Below are positions 10,750 to 18,760 of a stretch of DNA of 64,000 nucleotides, piece by piece. The number at the start of each line of letters is the position of its first letter. Position 1 is the first letter of the stretch. This stretch comes from Paludibacteraceae bacterium. Lineage in GTDB: Bacteria; Bacteroidota; Bacteroidia; Bacteroidales; Paludibacteraceae. The notes beneath the pieces were generated by a model. It was not told the origin of the DNA, ran no database searches, and saw nothing but the letters and a program-made list of their open reading frames with translations. The position numbers were made by a program, and so were the translations under genes. The stretch spans positions 60,539-124,538 of the forward strand of contig JAFTCC010000021.1 in the NCBI GenBank assembly GCA_017454915.1, given 5' to 3'.

Positions 10750-11619
10750 ATGGGATTTAACATTATAGTATTGGCAAAGCAAGTGCCCGACACCCGTAAC
10801 GTCGGTTCCGACGCTATGACTCCCGAAGGCACTGTCAACCGTTCTGCTCTTCCTGCCATTTTCAATCCGGAAGACATGAACGCTTTGGAGCAGGCATTGC
10901 GCCTGAAAGACAAATTTCCTGGCACAACAGTAAAAGTTCTGACTATGGGTCCTCCCCGTGCAGGTCAGATAATCCGCGAGGCTCTTTACCGCGGCGCTGA
11001 CGGTGGCTATCTGCTCACCGACCGTGCCTTTGCGGGTGCTGACACATTGGCGACATCATACGCTTTGTCAGCTGCAATCAGACATATCGGAAATCCTGAC
11101 ATTATTCTTGGCGGGCGCCAGGCAATAGACGGTGATACTGCGCAAGTTGGACCGCAGGTAGCTCAAAAATTAGGTCTGCCGCAGGTCACATACGTGGAAG
11201 AGATTAAAGAATGCGCTCCGGAATATGTCGTTGTCGAGCGTCATATTGACGGTGGTGTGGAAACTGTTAAGTGCCCTCTGCCGGCAGTGCTTACCGTAAA
11301 TGGTTCAGCTGCGCCATGCCGCCCACGCAATGCTAAACTTATGATTAAATATAAGCGTGCGTTGTGTCCGGCTGAAAAAACGGAAGATATGCCGTATGCG
11401 TCTGAATATGAGAAAAAACCGTATCTTACGCTCACTCAACTGAATTGCGCGGATGTAAACGCTGATTTAAGCCAATGTGGTCTTGCGGGTTCGCCGACAA
11501 AAGTGAAGCAAGTGGAAAATATCGTCTTCCAAGCTAAAGAAAGCAGACGGCTTACTTCAAGCGATGCGGACATCGAAGGTTTGATAAAAGAACTGGTAAG
11601 CAGTCACACAATCGGTTAG
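10750..11619 (+). CDS. etfB: Electron transfer flavoprotein, beta subunit
   Basis: EtfB pairs with EtfA to carry electrons from acyl-CoA dehydrogenases. The 289-residue product has the ETF beta/FixA adenine-nucleotide-binding fold: IIVLAKQVPDTRNV at the start, FNPEDMNALEQALRL, the GGRQAIDGDTAQVGPQVA signature near residue 120 and PAVLTVNGSAAPCRPRN later. ATG 10750 is chosen because the promoter lies at 10693-10724, which excludes the earlier in-frame start at 10696. etfA and an acyl-CoA dehydrogenase gene follow at once, so the three form one functional unit. Confidence 0.95.
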   Translation: MGFNIIVLAKQVPDTRNVGSDAMTPEGTVNRSALPAIFNPEDMNALEQALRLKDKFPGTTVKVLTMGPPRAGQIIREALYRGADGGYLLTDRAFAGADTLATSYALSAAIRHIGNPDIILGGRQAIDGDTAQVGPQVAQKLGLPQVTYVEEIKECAPEYVVVERHIDGGVETVKCPLPAVLTVNGSAAPCRPRNAKLMIKYKRALCPAEKTEDMPYASEYEKKPYLTLTQLNCADVNADLSQCGLAGSPTKVKQVENIVFQAKESRRLTSSDADIEGLIKELVSSHTIG

Positions 11620-11651
11620 TGTAACAAAAATAATCAGAAGCATTACAAAAA

Positions 11652-12668
11652 ATGAATAACGTATTTGTATATTGTGAAATAGAAGGTCAGAGTGTTCAGG
11701 ATGTAAGTCTTGAACTTCTCACCAAAGGCCGCAGTTTAGCCAATGAGTTGGGTGTGCAGCTTGAGGCTGTATGCATTGGCAGCGGCATAAAATCTGTTGT
11801 GGACAAAATAGTGATGCCGTATGGTGTTGATCGTGTTCATGTTTTCGATGACCCGCGTCTTGCACCTTACACGTCTTTGCCTCACACGTCTATATTGGTT
11901 AATCTATTCAAGCGCGAACAGCCTCAAATATGCCTTATGGGTGCTGATGTCGTGGGACGTGACCTTGGTCCGCGTGTTTCGTCTGCACTGACGAGCGGTC
12001 TTACGGCAGACTGCACGCGTCTTGAGATTGGACCATACGAGGACAAAAAGACCGGTGTTACTCACCAGAATCTTCTTTATCAGATTCGTCCGGCGTTTGG
12101 CGGAAACATAGTTGCCACTATAGTAAATCCTGACCATCGTCCGCAGATGGCGACAGTGCGTTCGGGAGTCATGAAGGCCGAAATTTTGGACAAGAACTAT
12201 AAAGGCGAAGTTGTGGTTCACACTGTGTCAGACTTTGTCAGTGACAGCGATTTTGTGGTAGAAGTTCTTGACCGTCACATTAAAGCAGCTAAAAATAACC
12301 TGAAGGGTGCGCAGATTGTTATTGCGGGAGGTTATGGCATGGGCTCGAGAGAGGGCTTTCAACTTCTATACGACCTTGCCAAAGAACTCCACGCCGAAGT
12401 TGGCGCAAGCCGTGCCGCGGTTGATGCCGGATTTTGCGACCATGATATGCAGATAGGACAGACAGGCGTTACCGTGAGGCCCAAGATTTATATAGCATGC
12501 GGCATATCTGGTCAGATCCAGCATCTTGCAGGAATGCAGGAAAGCAACATAATAATAAGCATAAACACTGATCCGGACGCTCCTATTAACACTATAGCAG
12601 ATTATGTTATAACGGGCAGCGTTGAGGAGGTGATTCCTAAAATGATAAAGTTCTATAAAAATTCTTGA
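11652..12668 (+). CDS. etfA: Electron transfer flavoprotein, alpha subunit
   Basis: EtfA holds the redox FAD of the ETF dimer. The 338-residue product ends with the FAD-binding domain: VIAGGYGMGSREGFQLL near residue 219, GASRAAVDAGF, QIGQTGVTVRPKIYIACGI and SGQIQHLAGMQ, then NTDPDAPINTIADY, which is the classic alpha signature. The start at ATG 11652 is 32 bases after etfB. I see no N-terminal ferredoxin domain. Alone this does not show whether the ETF is of the bifurcating type. Confidence 0.95.
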   Translation: MNNVFVYCEIEGQSVQDVSLELLTKGRSLANELGVQLEAVCIGSGIKSVVDKIVMPYGVDRVHVFDDPRLAPYTSLPHTSILVNLFKREQPQICLMGADVVGRDLGPRVSSALTSGLTADCTRLEIGPYEDKKTGVTHQNLLYQIRPAFGGNIVATIVNPDHRPQMATVRSGVMKAEILDKNYKGEVVVHTVSDFVSDSDFVVEVLDRHIKAAKNNLKGAQIVIAGGYGMGSREGFQLLYDLAKELHAEVGASRAAVDAGFCDHDMQIGQTGVTVRPKIYIACGISGQIQHLAGMQESNIIISINTDPDAPINTIADYVITGSVEEVIPKMIKFYKNS

Positions 12669-12701
12669 GAGGCAAATAAAATTCATTAAAATTACGATAT
12701 T

Positions 12702-14411
12702 ATGTCAAATTTCTATACAGATGTTCCCGAACTGCGCCATCATTTGAACCACCCGATGATGCGCCGTATCGTGGAGTTGAAAGAGCGCTCATTTGCGGAT
12801 TACGGCAAATACGACGATGCTCCGGTAGATTATGCGGATGCTATGGACAACTATGACCGCACCCTTGAAATCGTGGGTGAGGTAACAGGCGAAATAATAG
12901 CCCCTAATGCAGAAGGTGTTGATGCCGAGGGACCTCACTGCGCCAATGGCCGTGTGGAATATGCCAGTGGCACCAAAGTCAATCTTGACGCTATGGTGAA
13001 GGCAGGGATGAATGGCATGACTATGCCGCGCCGCTACGACGGACTGAACTTCCCCATAACTCCTTACACTATGGCTGCCGAGGTAGTGTCGGCAGGCGAC
13101 GCTGGCTTTGGCAACATTTGGAGTCTGCAGGACTGTGTTGAGACCCTCTACGAATTTGGTAGTGAGGATCAGCGCCAGCGCTTCGTTCCGCGTGTATGTC
13201 AAGGCGAAACGATGTCAATGGACCTCACAGAGCCTGATGCAGGATCGGATTTGCAGAGCGTTATGTTAAAGGCGACCTATGATGAGCAAGAAAAATGTTG
13301 GCGTCTGAATGGCGTAAAGCGTTTTATCACAAATGGCGATGCGGACATACATCTTGTGCTGGCACGTTCTGAAGAGGGCACAAAAGACGGACGCGGATTG
13401 TCAATGTTCATATATGACAAACGGGTTGGCGGAGTAACTGTCCGCAGGATAGAGAATAAACTTGGAATACATGGCTCGCCCACCTGTGAACTGGTGTTCA
13501 AAAATGTCAAGGCTGAACTTTGCGGGGAGCGCCGTTATGGACTTATCAAGTATGTTATGGCTTTGATGAACGGTGCGCGTTTGGGCATCGCCGCACAATC
13601 AGTAGGAATTTCTCAAGCCGCATACAATGAGGCTTTGGCGTACGCCCGCGACCGCAAACAATTTGGGAAGGCAATAATAGAATTTCCGGCTGTTTACGAC
13701 ATGCTCTCAACAATAAAGGCCAAATTGGATGCCGGACGTGCATTGCTCTATCAAACAAGCCGTTGTGTTGACATTTATAAAGCTCTGGATGACATAGCCC
13801 GCGAGCGTCCTCTCACGGCAGAGGAGAGAGCCGAGCAGAAGAAATATGCCCGTCTTGCTGACAGCCTTACGCCGTTGGCAAAAGGTATGAACTCCGAATA
13901 TGCCAACCAGAACACTTATGACTGCATACAGATTCATGGCGGATCGGGCTTCATGTTGGAGTATGCATGCCAAAGGCTTTATCGCGATGCGAGGATAACA
14001 AGTATTTATGAGGGCACTACTCAACTTCAAACAGTTGCAGCGTTGCGCTATGTAACAAATGGGACGTATTTGGCTTTGCTACGCGAGTATGAGCAGAATG
14101 GAGTGTCTGACGAGCGCAAAAGTTTTATGGAGCGCTTTATAGAACTTGACAACAGTTTTGAAACAGCCGTAGCCCATGTGCGTCAGTTTGAGAGTCAAGA
14201 AGTGCTTGATTTCCTTTCGCGCCGGCTCTATGAAATGGCTGCACTTTGCGTGATGTGCCACCTTCTGCTGGTGGACGCAGAGGCAGACGGAAACTTGTTT
14301 GACGGGTCATTGCGAGTATTTGCAGACTATGCTGAAGCTGAAATAGCAAAGCACAGCAAATATGTTCTCAACTTTAACCTATCAGACCTCGAGTGCTTCA
14401 GAAAAAAGTGA
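12702..14411 (+). CDS. Acyl-CoA dehydrogenase, long form
   Basis: An FAD-dependent dehydrogenase that makes an alpha-beta double bond in an acyl-CoA (or runs in reverse as a reductase) and exchanges electrons with the neighbouring ETF. The 569-residue product has the three acyl-CoA dehydrogenase domains: MDLTEPDAGSDLQ near residue 172, NGVKRFITNGDAD, and the catalytic glutamate in IYEGTTQLQ (E437). About 110 further residues form an extra C-terminal domain, so it belongs to the roughly 570-600-residue class and not the 380-residue class. The acyl-chain preference cannot be read from sequence. No thiolase, crotonase or CoA-transferase gene is nearby, so the pathway is open. Confidence 0.92.
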   Translation: MSNFYTDVPELRHHLNHPMMRRIVELKERSFADYGKYDDAPVDYADAMDNYDRTLEIVGEVTGEIIAPNAEGVDAEGPHCANGRVEYASGTKVNLDAMVKAGMNGMTMPRRYDGLNFPITPYTMAAEVVSAGDAGFGNIWSLQDCVETLYEFGSEDQRQRFVPRVCQGETMSMDLTEPDAGSDLQSVMLKATYDEQEKCWRLNGVKRFITNGDADIHLVLARSEEGTKDGRGLSMFIYDKRVGGVTVRRIENKLGIHGSPTCELVFKNVKAELCGERRYGLIKYVMALMNGARLGIAAQSVGISQAAYNEALAYARDRKQFGKAIIEFPAVYDMLSTIKAKLDAGRALLYQTSRCVDIYKALDDIARERPLTAEERAEQKKYARLADSLTPLAKGMNSEYANQNTYDCIQIHGGSGFMLEYACQRLYRDARITSIYEGTTQLQTVAALRYVTNGTYLALLREYEQNGVSDERKSFMERFIELDNSFETAVAHVRQFESQEVLDFLSRRLYEMAALCVMCHLLLVDAEADGNLFDGSLRVFADYAEAEIAKHSKYVLNFNLSDLECFRKK

Positions 14412-14433
14412 AATTAACTTTGTCGTAGAAATC

Positions 14434-14470
14434 AACAATCCCCATAGGCATACAGCTTATGGGGATTGTT
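14434..14470. terminator. Bidirectional terminator between acd and prmA
   Basis: Thirteen-base perfect inverted repeat (AACAATCCCCATA, 11-nt loop, TATGGGGATTGTT) between two convergent genes; it can serve both strands. Confidence 0.8.
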
Positions 14471-14485
14471 GGTTTTAAGTACCTA

Positions 14486-15316
14486 TTAATGTTTGATGGC
14501 CCGCACCATAGCCCAGTTGTCGCGCTCGCGTATCTCTTCAATTTTTGCATGGCATTCTTGCAATTTATGTTCAAGAATTTGGACGTCATCAGTGTAAAAG
14601 CCGCTGATTATGAGTTGTCCGCCATTATCGAGGCATGCAGTGTAGGCCGGAATATCCATCAGAAGGATATTTCGGTTGATGTTAGCTATGATGAGGTCGA
14701 AATGCCTACCTTCGAGCAAGTTGGCGTCTCCAAGCTCAACGGTTACATTGGTGATGTTGTTTAGTTTGATATTGGTCATTGCATTGTCGGTGCATCTGTC
14801 GTCAATGTCTATTGCTGTAACGTGTTCGGCTCCGCGCATAGATGCAAGTATGGCAAGCACTGCTGTTCCGCACCCCATATCAAGCACCTTTTTATGCTTT
14901 AAGTCCATGTCAAGTAGTGTGTTGATTATGAGACTTGTGGTGGCATGATGTCCAGTTCCGAACGCCATACGCGGGTCGATAATGATGTCGTAGGGCATTG
15001 ATGGAATGTCGTTGTGGAATGAACTGTGTATTACGCACTTGTCCGCAATGATGATTGGCTTGAAATAGTTCCGCTCCCACTCCTCGTTCCAATCGTGATC
15101 GGCTATCAGTTCTATGGCAGACATTTTTGCGCCTTTATACGGGAAAGTGTTAATGAGGTTGTCGAGTTTTTCACGAGAAAAATTCGGCTCGGGAATATAG
15201 GCTGTTAGATTGTCTTCAAAACTCTCGAATCCTAATTCCGCAAGTGATGCGATGAATAAATCTGTCATAAACTCCTCTGCAAAGGAGTTTGTGAAATGCA
15301 CTGCGACGTACTGCAT
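14486..15316 (-). CDS. prmA: Ribosomal protein L11 methyltransferase
   Basis: PrmA uses S-adenosylmethionine to trimethylate ribosomal protein L11. The 276-residue product has a small N-terminal substrate-recognition domain (MQYVAVHFTNSFAEEFMTD), the family hallmark DPRMAFGTGHHATT near residue 113, the SAM loop VLDMGCGTAVLAILA near 143 and the LIIANINRNIL motif near 207. It lies 62 bases after the T9SS plug-like gene on the same strand and may be transcribed with it. Three copies of GTTAAA in tandem stand just upstream of the start (15318-15343, plus strand); their role is unknown. Confidence 0.95.
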   Translation of the reverse strand: MQYVAVHFTNSFAEEFMTDLFIASLAELGFESFEDNLTAYIPEPNFSREKLDNLINTFPYKGAKMSAIELIADHDWNEEWERNYFKPIIIADKCVIHSSFHNDIPSMPYDIIIDPRMAFGTGHHATTSLIINTLLDMDLKHKKVLDMGCGTAVLAILASMRGAEHVTAIDIDDRCTDNAMTNIKLNNITNVTVELGDANLLEGRHFDLIIANINRNILLMDIPAYTACLDNGGQLIISGFYTDDVQILEHKLQECHAKIEEIRERDNWAMVRAIKH

Positions 15317-15378
15317 AAGTGTTAAAGTGTTAAAGAGTTAAATGTTGTGAAATGTGATGGGTTAGTTGAAGCTATTCA

Positions 15379-16668
15379 TTATCTGATAACTTGATATCCA
15401 ACAAGTTTGTCGTACCTTTCACCCCAAGGTTTGTGGTAAACGTAAATAGCATACTCGTTGTGAGTTTGCCAATGACTTCCTTCTGTTCGTAGGGTGGTTG
15501 CGGGTATTGTGCCTTTTTCAGTTGTCGGCTCAAATAGGATTTGAAAATCGTATCCGCCTTGTTTATATAGTCCGGTAAATGCGTACCCTTTCATTTCGTT
15601 GTCGTACAGCATTTGGTTGGCTCTTGTCATGAGGTTATAGCTCAGGTCTCCGCAGACGTAAAGTTGCCCGTCGATGTATGGCACTGCAGCCGGCATAAAC
15701 ATGTGTACCCACACATATTCAGATTCAGTATCAATATCCGACACCCTTTCTGCGTTAATGACAAATTGGCCGTTAGCGTCCCAGTCCTCGCGGAAAGGCA
15801 TGCGGCTCATGTTTTCGGCTGTTATTAGCAGCGCATGGTAATTACCGTCATAGAAATCAAGGTCGTCAACTCCAGTGCCGAGCAGATGCAGGCTGGGAAT
15901 ATCGAAGCGGCGGAATTGGTTTCCAGCCTCAAAAATCATTTGTGGTATGTGCTCGTATTTAAGTGTTCCCAGTCCTGCAGCCGATGGACGCGTGAGCGTT
16001 ACAGCGTTGTCCAATCTTCCGTTTTGCCTTATGACTACACTGATTTCGCTCATCGGGTCGCGCATGTAGTAGTTGCCGGTGTTTAGCGTGATATCTAATT
16101 GCTGGTATCTGTTGTTGAACTCAATGTCAGTCTGGCTTCGCACGTTAGCGCTTATTCCGATGTGTGGCTCAACAATGCTGAAGCACGCTGTAGCCACTAT
16201 TTTGTTGTCCGGGTCGTTGTCTTCGTAAATAGTAACGGCATAGTTGCCGGAACGCGTCAGCTGCATGTCGTCGTTAGGTATGCAGAAACGATAGTGCGTG
16301 TAGTTGACGGAAGTGTTGAGTGAAGTGCTGTAGTCGGTGATGTCCCCCGTGGTGAATCCGCGCAGATATTCTCCAGAGAACAAATCAGACGGTGTCCAGT
16401 CTGCATTGCAATGTGTTATTTTGTAAGAGTAGTTCCGCCCCTCGTGCGAAAGCTCGTCAAAACTGATCTCAAGTTGTTCTTCGCCCCCAAGGACAAGCAC
16501 AGGACGTTCCACTTCATGACCTCCGGCATAGCGGATTTGCAGAGTCCGTATGTGCCCATTCCATGGGCGCGTGCAGAAAGATGGTGATGCCGCAAAAACA
16601 GTGGCCGGCAAAAGGATAATAGTTATTGCGGCAACAAAAAACGATATGTGCGTGATATCCTTGAACAT
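15379..16668 (-). CDS. Type IX secretion system plug-like protein (DUF5103 family)
   Basis: The 429-residue product has a signal peptide (cleavage after AAITIILLPATVFAA) and the family's typical segments IRTLQIRYAGGHEVERPVLVLGG, YSYKITHCNADWTPSDL, EYLRGF and the closing YAIYVYHKPWGERYDKLVGYQVI. DUF5103 members are the 'plug' proteins that block the periplasmic or outer side of the SprA translocon of type IX secretion. That role comes from knowledge of the family and is not shown by this sequence. The BspA-like and M6 peptidase genes in this window end in tails that resemble T9SS sorting domains, so a working T9SS in this organism is plausible. Confidence 0.85.
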   Translation of the reverse strand: MFKDITHISFFVAAITIILLPATVFAASPSFCTRPWNGHIRTLQIRYAGGHEVERPVLVLGGEEQLEISFDELSHEGRNYSYKITHCNADWTPSDLFSGEYLRGFTTGDITDYSTSLNTSVNYTHYRFCIPNDDMQLTRSGNYAVTIYEDNDPDNKIVATACFSIVEPHIGISANVRSQTDIEFNNRYQQLDITLNTGNYYMRDPMSEISVVIRQNGRLDNAVTLTRPSAAGLGTLKYEHIPQMIFEAGNQFRRFDIPSLHLLGTGVDDLDFYDGNYHALLITAENMSRMPFREDWDANGQFVINAERVSDIDTESEYVWVHMFMPAAVPYIDGQLYVCGDLSYNLMTRANQMLYDNEMKGYAFTGLYKQGGYDFQILFEPTTEKGTIPATTLRTEGSHWQTHNEYAIYVYHKPWGERYDKLVGYQVIR

Positions 16669-16731
16669 ATAAGTGGGTTAATCCATTTATATAGTAGCAA
16701 AAATGTTGCCGTAAAATTACAAAAAAAATAC

Positions 16732-16739
16732 TAACTTTG
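16732..16739 (+). promoter_or_regulatory. -7 element of the sirtuin gene promoter
   Basis: TAACTTTG at 16732-16739, 29 bases before the ATG. The nearest TTG (16706-16708) is 23 bases upstream, slightly too far for an ideal -33 element. Confidence 0.55.
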
Positions 16740-16768
16740 CAAAAAAAATGCAATAATTTCTAAAAATT

Positions 16769-17467
16769 ATGAAAAATGTTGTGATTTTTTCAGGTTCTGG
16801 AGTATCCGCCGAAAGCGGAATACCAACTTTTCGCAGTGGTGTTGATGGCTTGTGGAATAATCACCGCATAGAAGACATTTGCACTCATGAGGCAATGGAG
16901 TGGAATCGCAAGGGCGTGATAGAATTTTATAATGATTTGCGGCGTCAAATGTTTAGCAAAAAGCCCAATGCGGCTCACCTTGCAATAGCTGCATTTGAAA
17001 ACACTCCAGGGTTTAATGTCCGTATTGTTACTCAGAATGTGGATGATCTTCATGAGCGCGCAGGTTCTCGCAATGTAGTTCATCTTCATGGTGAGTTGCG
17101 TAAGCTCCGCAGTTCGATTGATGAACTTGCGACAGTGGATTTGGATGGATGGGAGCAAGATCCGGACGCTCGCCATCCTGATGGTTCGCTGTTGCGTCCC
17201 TACATAGTCTTTTTTGGTGAAGGCGTGCCGTATTATGGCCTTGCTGCTGAGTTGGTTAGCGAGGCTGACGTGCTGTTGGTAGTTGGCACTTCGCTTCAAG
17301 TCTATCCGGCTGCGGGGTTAGTTCAAGTTGCTAAACCTGATGCCAAGATATTTGTTGTTGACCCCAGTGACCTTAATCTTTCCTACATTGGAGGTAATGT
17401 GACTCATATCAAGAAACCGGCATCTGTGGGCGTCCCTGAAGCGATAGAACTTATTAAAGCTTTGTGA
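16769..17467 (+). CDS. Sir2-family NAD-dependent protein deacylase without zinc cysteines
   Basis: Sirtuins remove acyl groups from lysines using NAD. The 232-residue product is a bare catalytic core: GSGVSAESGIPTFR (residues 9-22, NAD loop), TQNVDDLHERAG, catalytic His in HLHGEL (H107), VVGTSLQVYPAAGL and FVVDPSD. The segment after HLHGEL, where four cysteines normally hold zinc, reads KLRSSIDELATVDLDGW and has no cysteine. FYNDLRRQ carries the class III tyrosine (Y54), but the usual arginine three residues later is leucine (L57), so desuccinylase specificity is uncertain. Zinc-less sirtuins of about this size are common in Bacteroidales as housekeeping genes. There is no Thoeris- or DSR-type defence partner beside it. 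Confidence 0.9.
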   Translation: MKNVVIFSGSGVSAESGIPTFRSGVDGLWNNHRIEDICTHEAMEWNRKGVIEFYNDLRRQMFSKKPNAAHLAIAAFENTPGFNVRIVTQNVDDLHERAGSRNVVHLHGELRKLRSSIDELATVDLDGWEQDPDARHPDGSLLRPYIVFFGEGVPYYGLAAELVSEADVLLVVGTSLQVYPAAGLVQVAKPDAKIFVVDPSDLNLSYIGGNVTHIKKPASVGVPEAIELIKAL

Positions 17468-17479
17468 TATTAGTGCTTG

Positions 17480-18760
17480 ATGACGGCGAAGTGGACTAAT
17501 ATCGTTAAGAGTGACTTGATGCGGAATTTTGTAAAACTTTTTTCCGCAAACGTGATTGCGCAAGTTATAGGCTTGCTCGTTTATCCTTTTTTGACAAGGC
17601 TTTACACTCCTTCAGATTTTGGTCTTTATAACCTTTTTTTAAGTATAGCCGGCATTTTAGTCGTGATTTCGACTTGCGAGTATCAGAATGCTGTGCCATT
17701 GCCGTCTGACGATAAGTTGGCTGTCGGGGCTATGCACGTTGGCATGTTATGTCTGGTTGCCGTAACGGCATTGCAGTGTTGCCTTTTGCCGTTTGCTGAT
17801 CCGATAGCCCGCTTGTTTGGCTCACCAGAATTAGGACGCTATTTATGGATGATGCCGGTGTTTGTGTTTTTGTCTGGATTATGGCAATTGTTAAATTATT
17901 GGTTCACGCGCCAGAAGCGATTTGGCGCTGTGTCAGCTTATCAGATAAGTCAAAGTCTTACAGGTGCGGGCGCAAAGTGGTTATTTGGTTTTTTAAGGGT
18001 TCCTGCTGGCCTTCTCTATAGTTCTTTGATTGCCCCACTGGTGGCATTGTTTAGTTCTCTGCTGACAGGAGGGAGGGATGTGTTGTTGAAGTGCTTAAAG
18101 ATTGATGCAACTCACATGCGTGCCGCCTTGTCGCAGTTCAGCATGTTCCCCAAATACTCGCTTCCAAAGTCACTTGTCAACATCGTAAACTGCAATATTG
18201 CAGTTTTAATAATCACTCCGTTTTTCGGATTGGCAACCTCTGGCGCCTGGGGGCTGGCGATGACGCTTGGTTTTTCGCCGCTGGGCCTAATACTTAATTC
18301 TTTATACCAGGTACTATTCCCGCGTTGTGCGGCATTAGTACAAGAAAAGAAACCATTTCTTAAGCAATACAGACGTTATTTGTTGATTGTTACGCTTGTT
18401 GTGGCTCCGTCTTTTGTTTTGCTCTATCTTCTCATGCCATGGTTGGTGGGTTGGTTTTTGGGGGCAGGTTGGGACGACACGGCGTTGATGATTAGATATC
18501 TATTGCCAAGTTTTGCTATGATGTGCCTTGTGATGCCGTGGAGTTTTTTGCCTGATGTGTTTTTGCAGCAAAAATATGCTCTGGCTCTTGAGATAGTACA
18601 TCTCATTTTGCGTGTAGCCGCAATAGGTGTTGGTGTCGCGGCGCAAAGCATACAGGTTCTGTTGATAGGGTATTCGCTGTGTGGAGTGTTAGTGTCCCTT
18701 ATTCAAATGATTTGGTTCTGGAATATGTTAAGAAGGTATGAGGCGGGTCTGGCGGACTGA
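17480..18760 (+). CDS. Polysaccharide flippase, Wzx/MATE superfamily
   Basis: The 426-residue product is a multi-span membrane protein with about 12-14 hydrophobic segments and a Wzx-like N-terminus (FVKLFSANVIAQVIGLLVYP then FLTRLYTPSDFGLYNLFLSI). Flippases of this type move lipid-linked oligosaccharide repeat units across the inner membrane for O-antigen or capsule synthesis. Start: ATG 17480, 12 bases after the sirtuin gene; a TTG three bases earlier is also in frame. Its end overlaps the end of the convergent asparagine-synthetase-like gene by 33 bases. The two genes opposite fit a surface-glycan role, but no polymerase or priming transferase gene is visible, so the substrate is unknown. 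Confidence 0.88.
   Translation: MTAKWTNIVKSDLMRNFVKLFSANVIAQVIGLLVYPFLTRLYTPSDFGLYNLFLSIAGILVVISTCEYQNAVPLPSDDKLAVGAMHVGMLCLVAVTALQCCLLPFADPIARLFGSPELGRYLWMMPVFVFLSGLWQLLNYWFTRQKRFGAVSAYQISQSLTGAGAKWLFGFLRVPAGLLYSSLIAPLVALFSSLLTGGRDVLLKCLKIDATHMRAALSQFSMFPKYSLPKSLVNIVNCNIAVLIITPFFGLATSGAWGLAMTLGFSPLGLILNSLYQVLFPRCAALVQEKKPFLKQYRRYLLIVTLVVAPSFVLLYLLMPWLVGWFLGAGWDDTALMIRYLLPSFAMMCLVMPWSFLPDVFLQQKYALALEIVHLILRVAAIGVGVAAQSIQVLLIGYSLCGVLVSLIQMIWFWNMLRRYEAGLAD

Noticed and set aside
16769..17467. Sirtuin as part of a phage-defence system (Thoeris, DSR or similar)
   Set aside because: The protein is a bare enzymatic core without TIR or accessory domains, and its neighbours are glycan and envelope genes.
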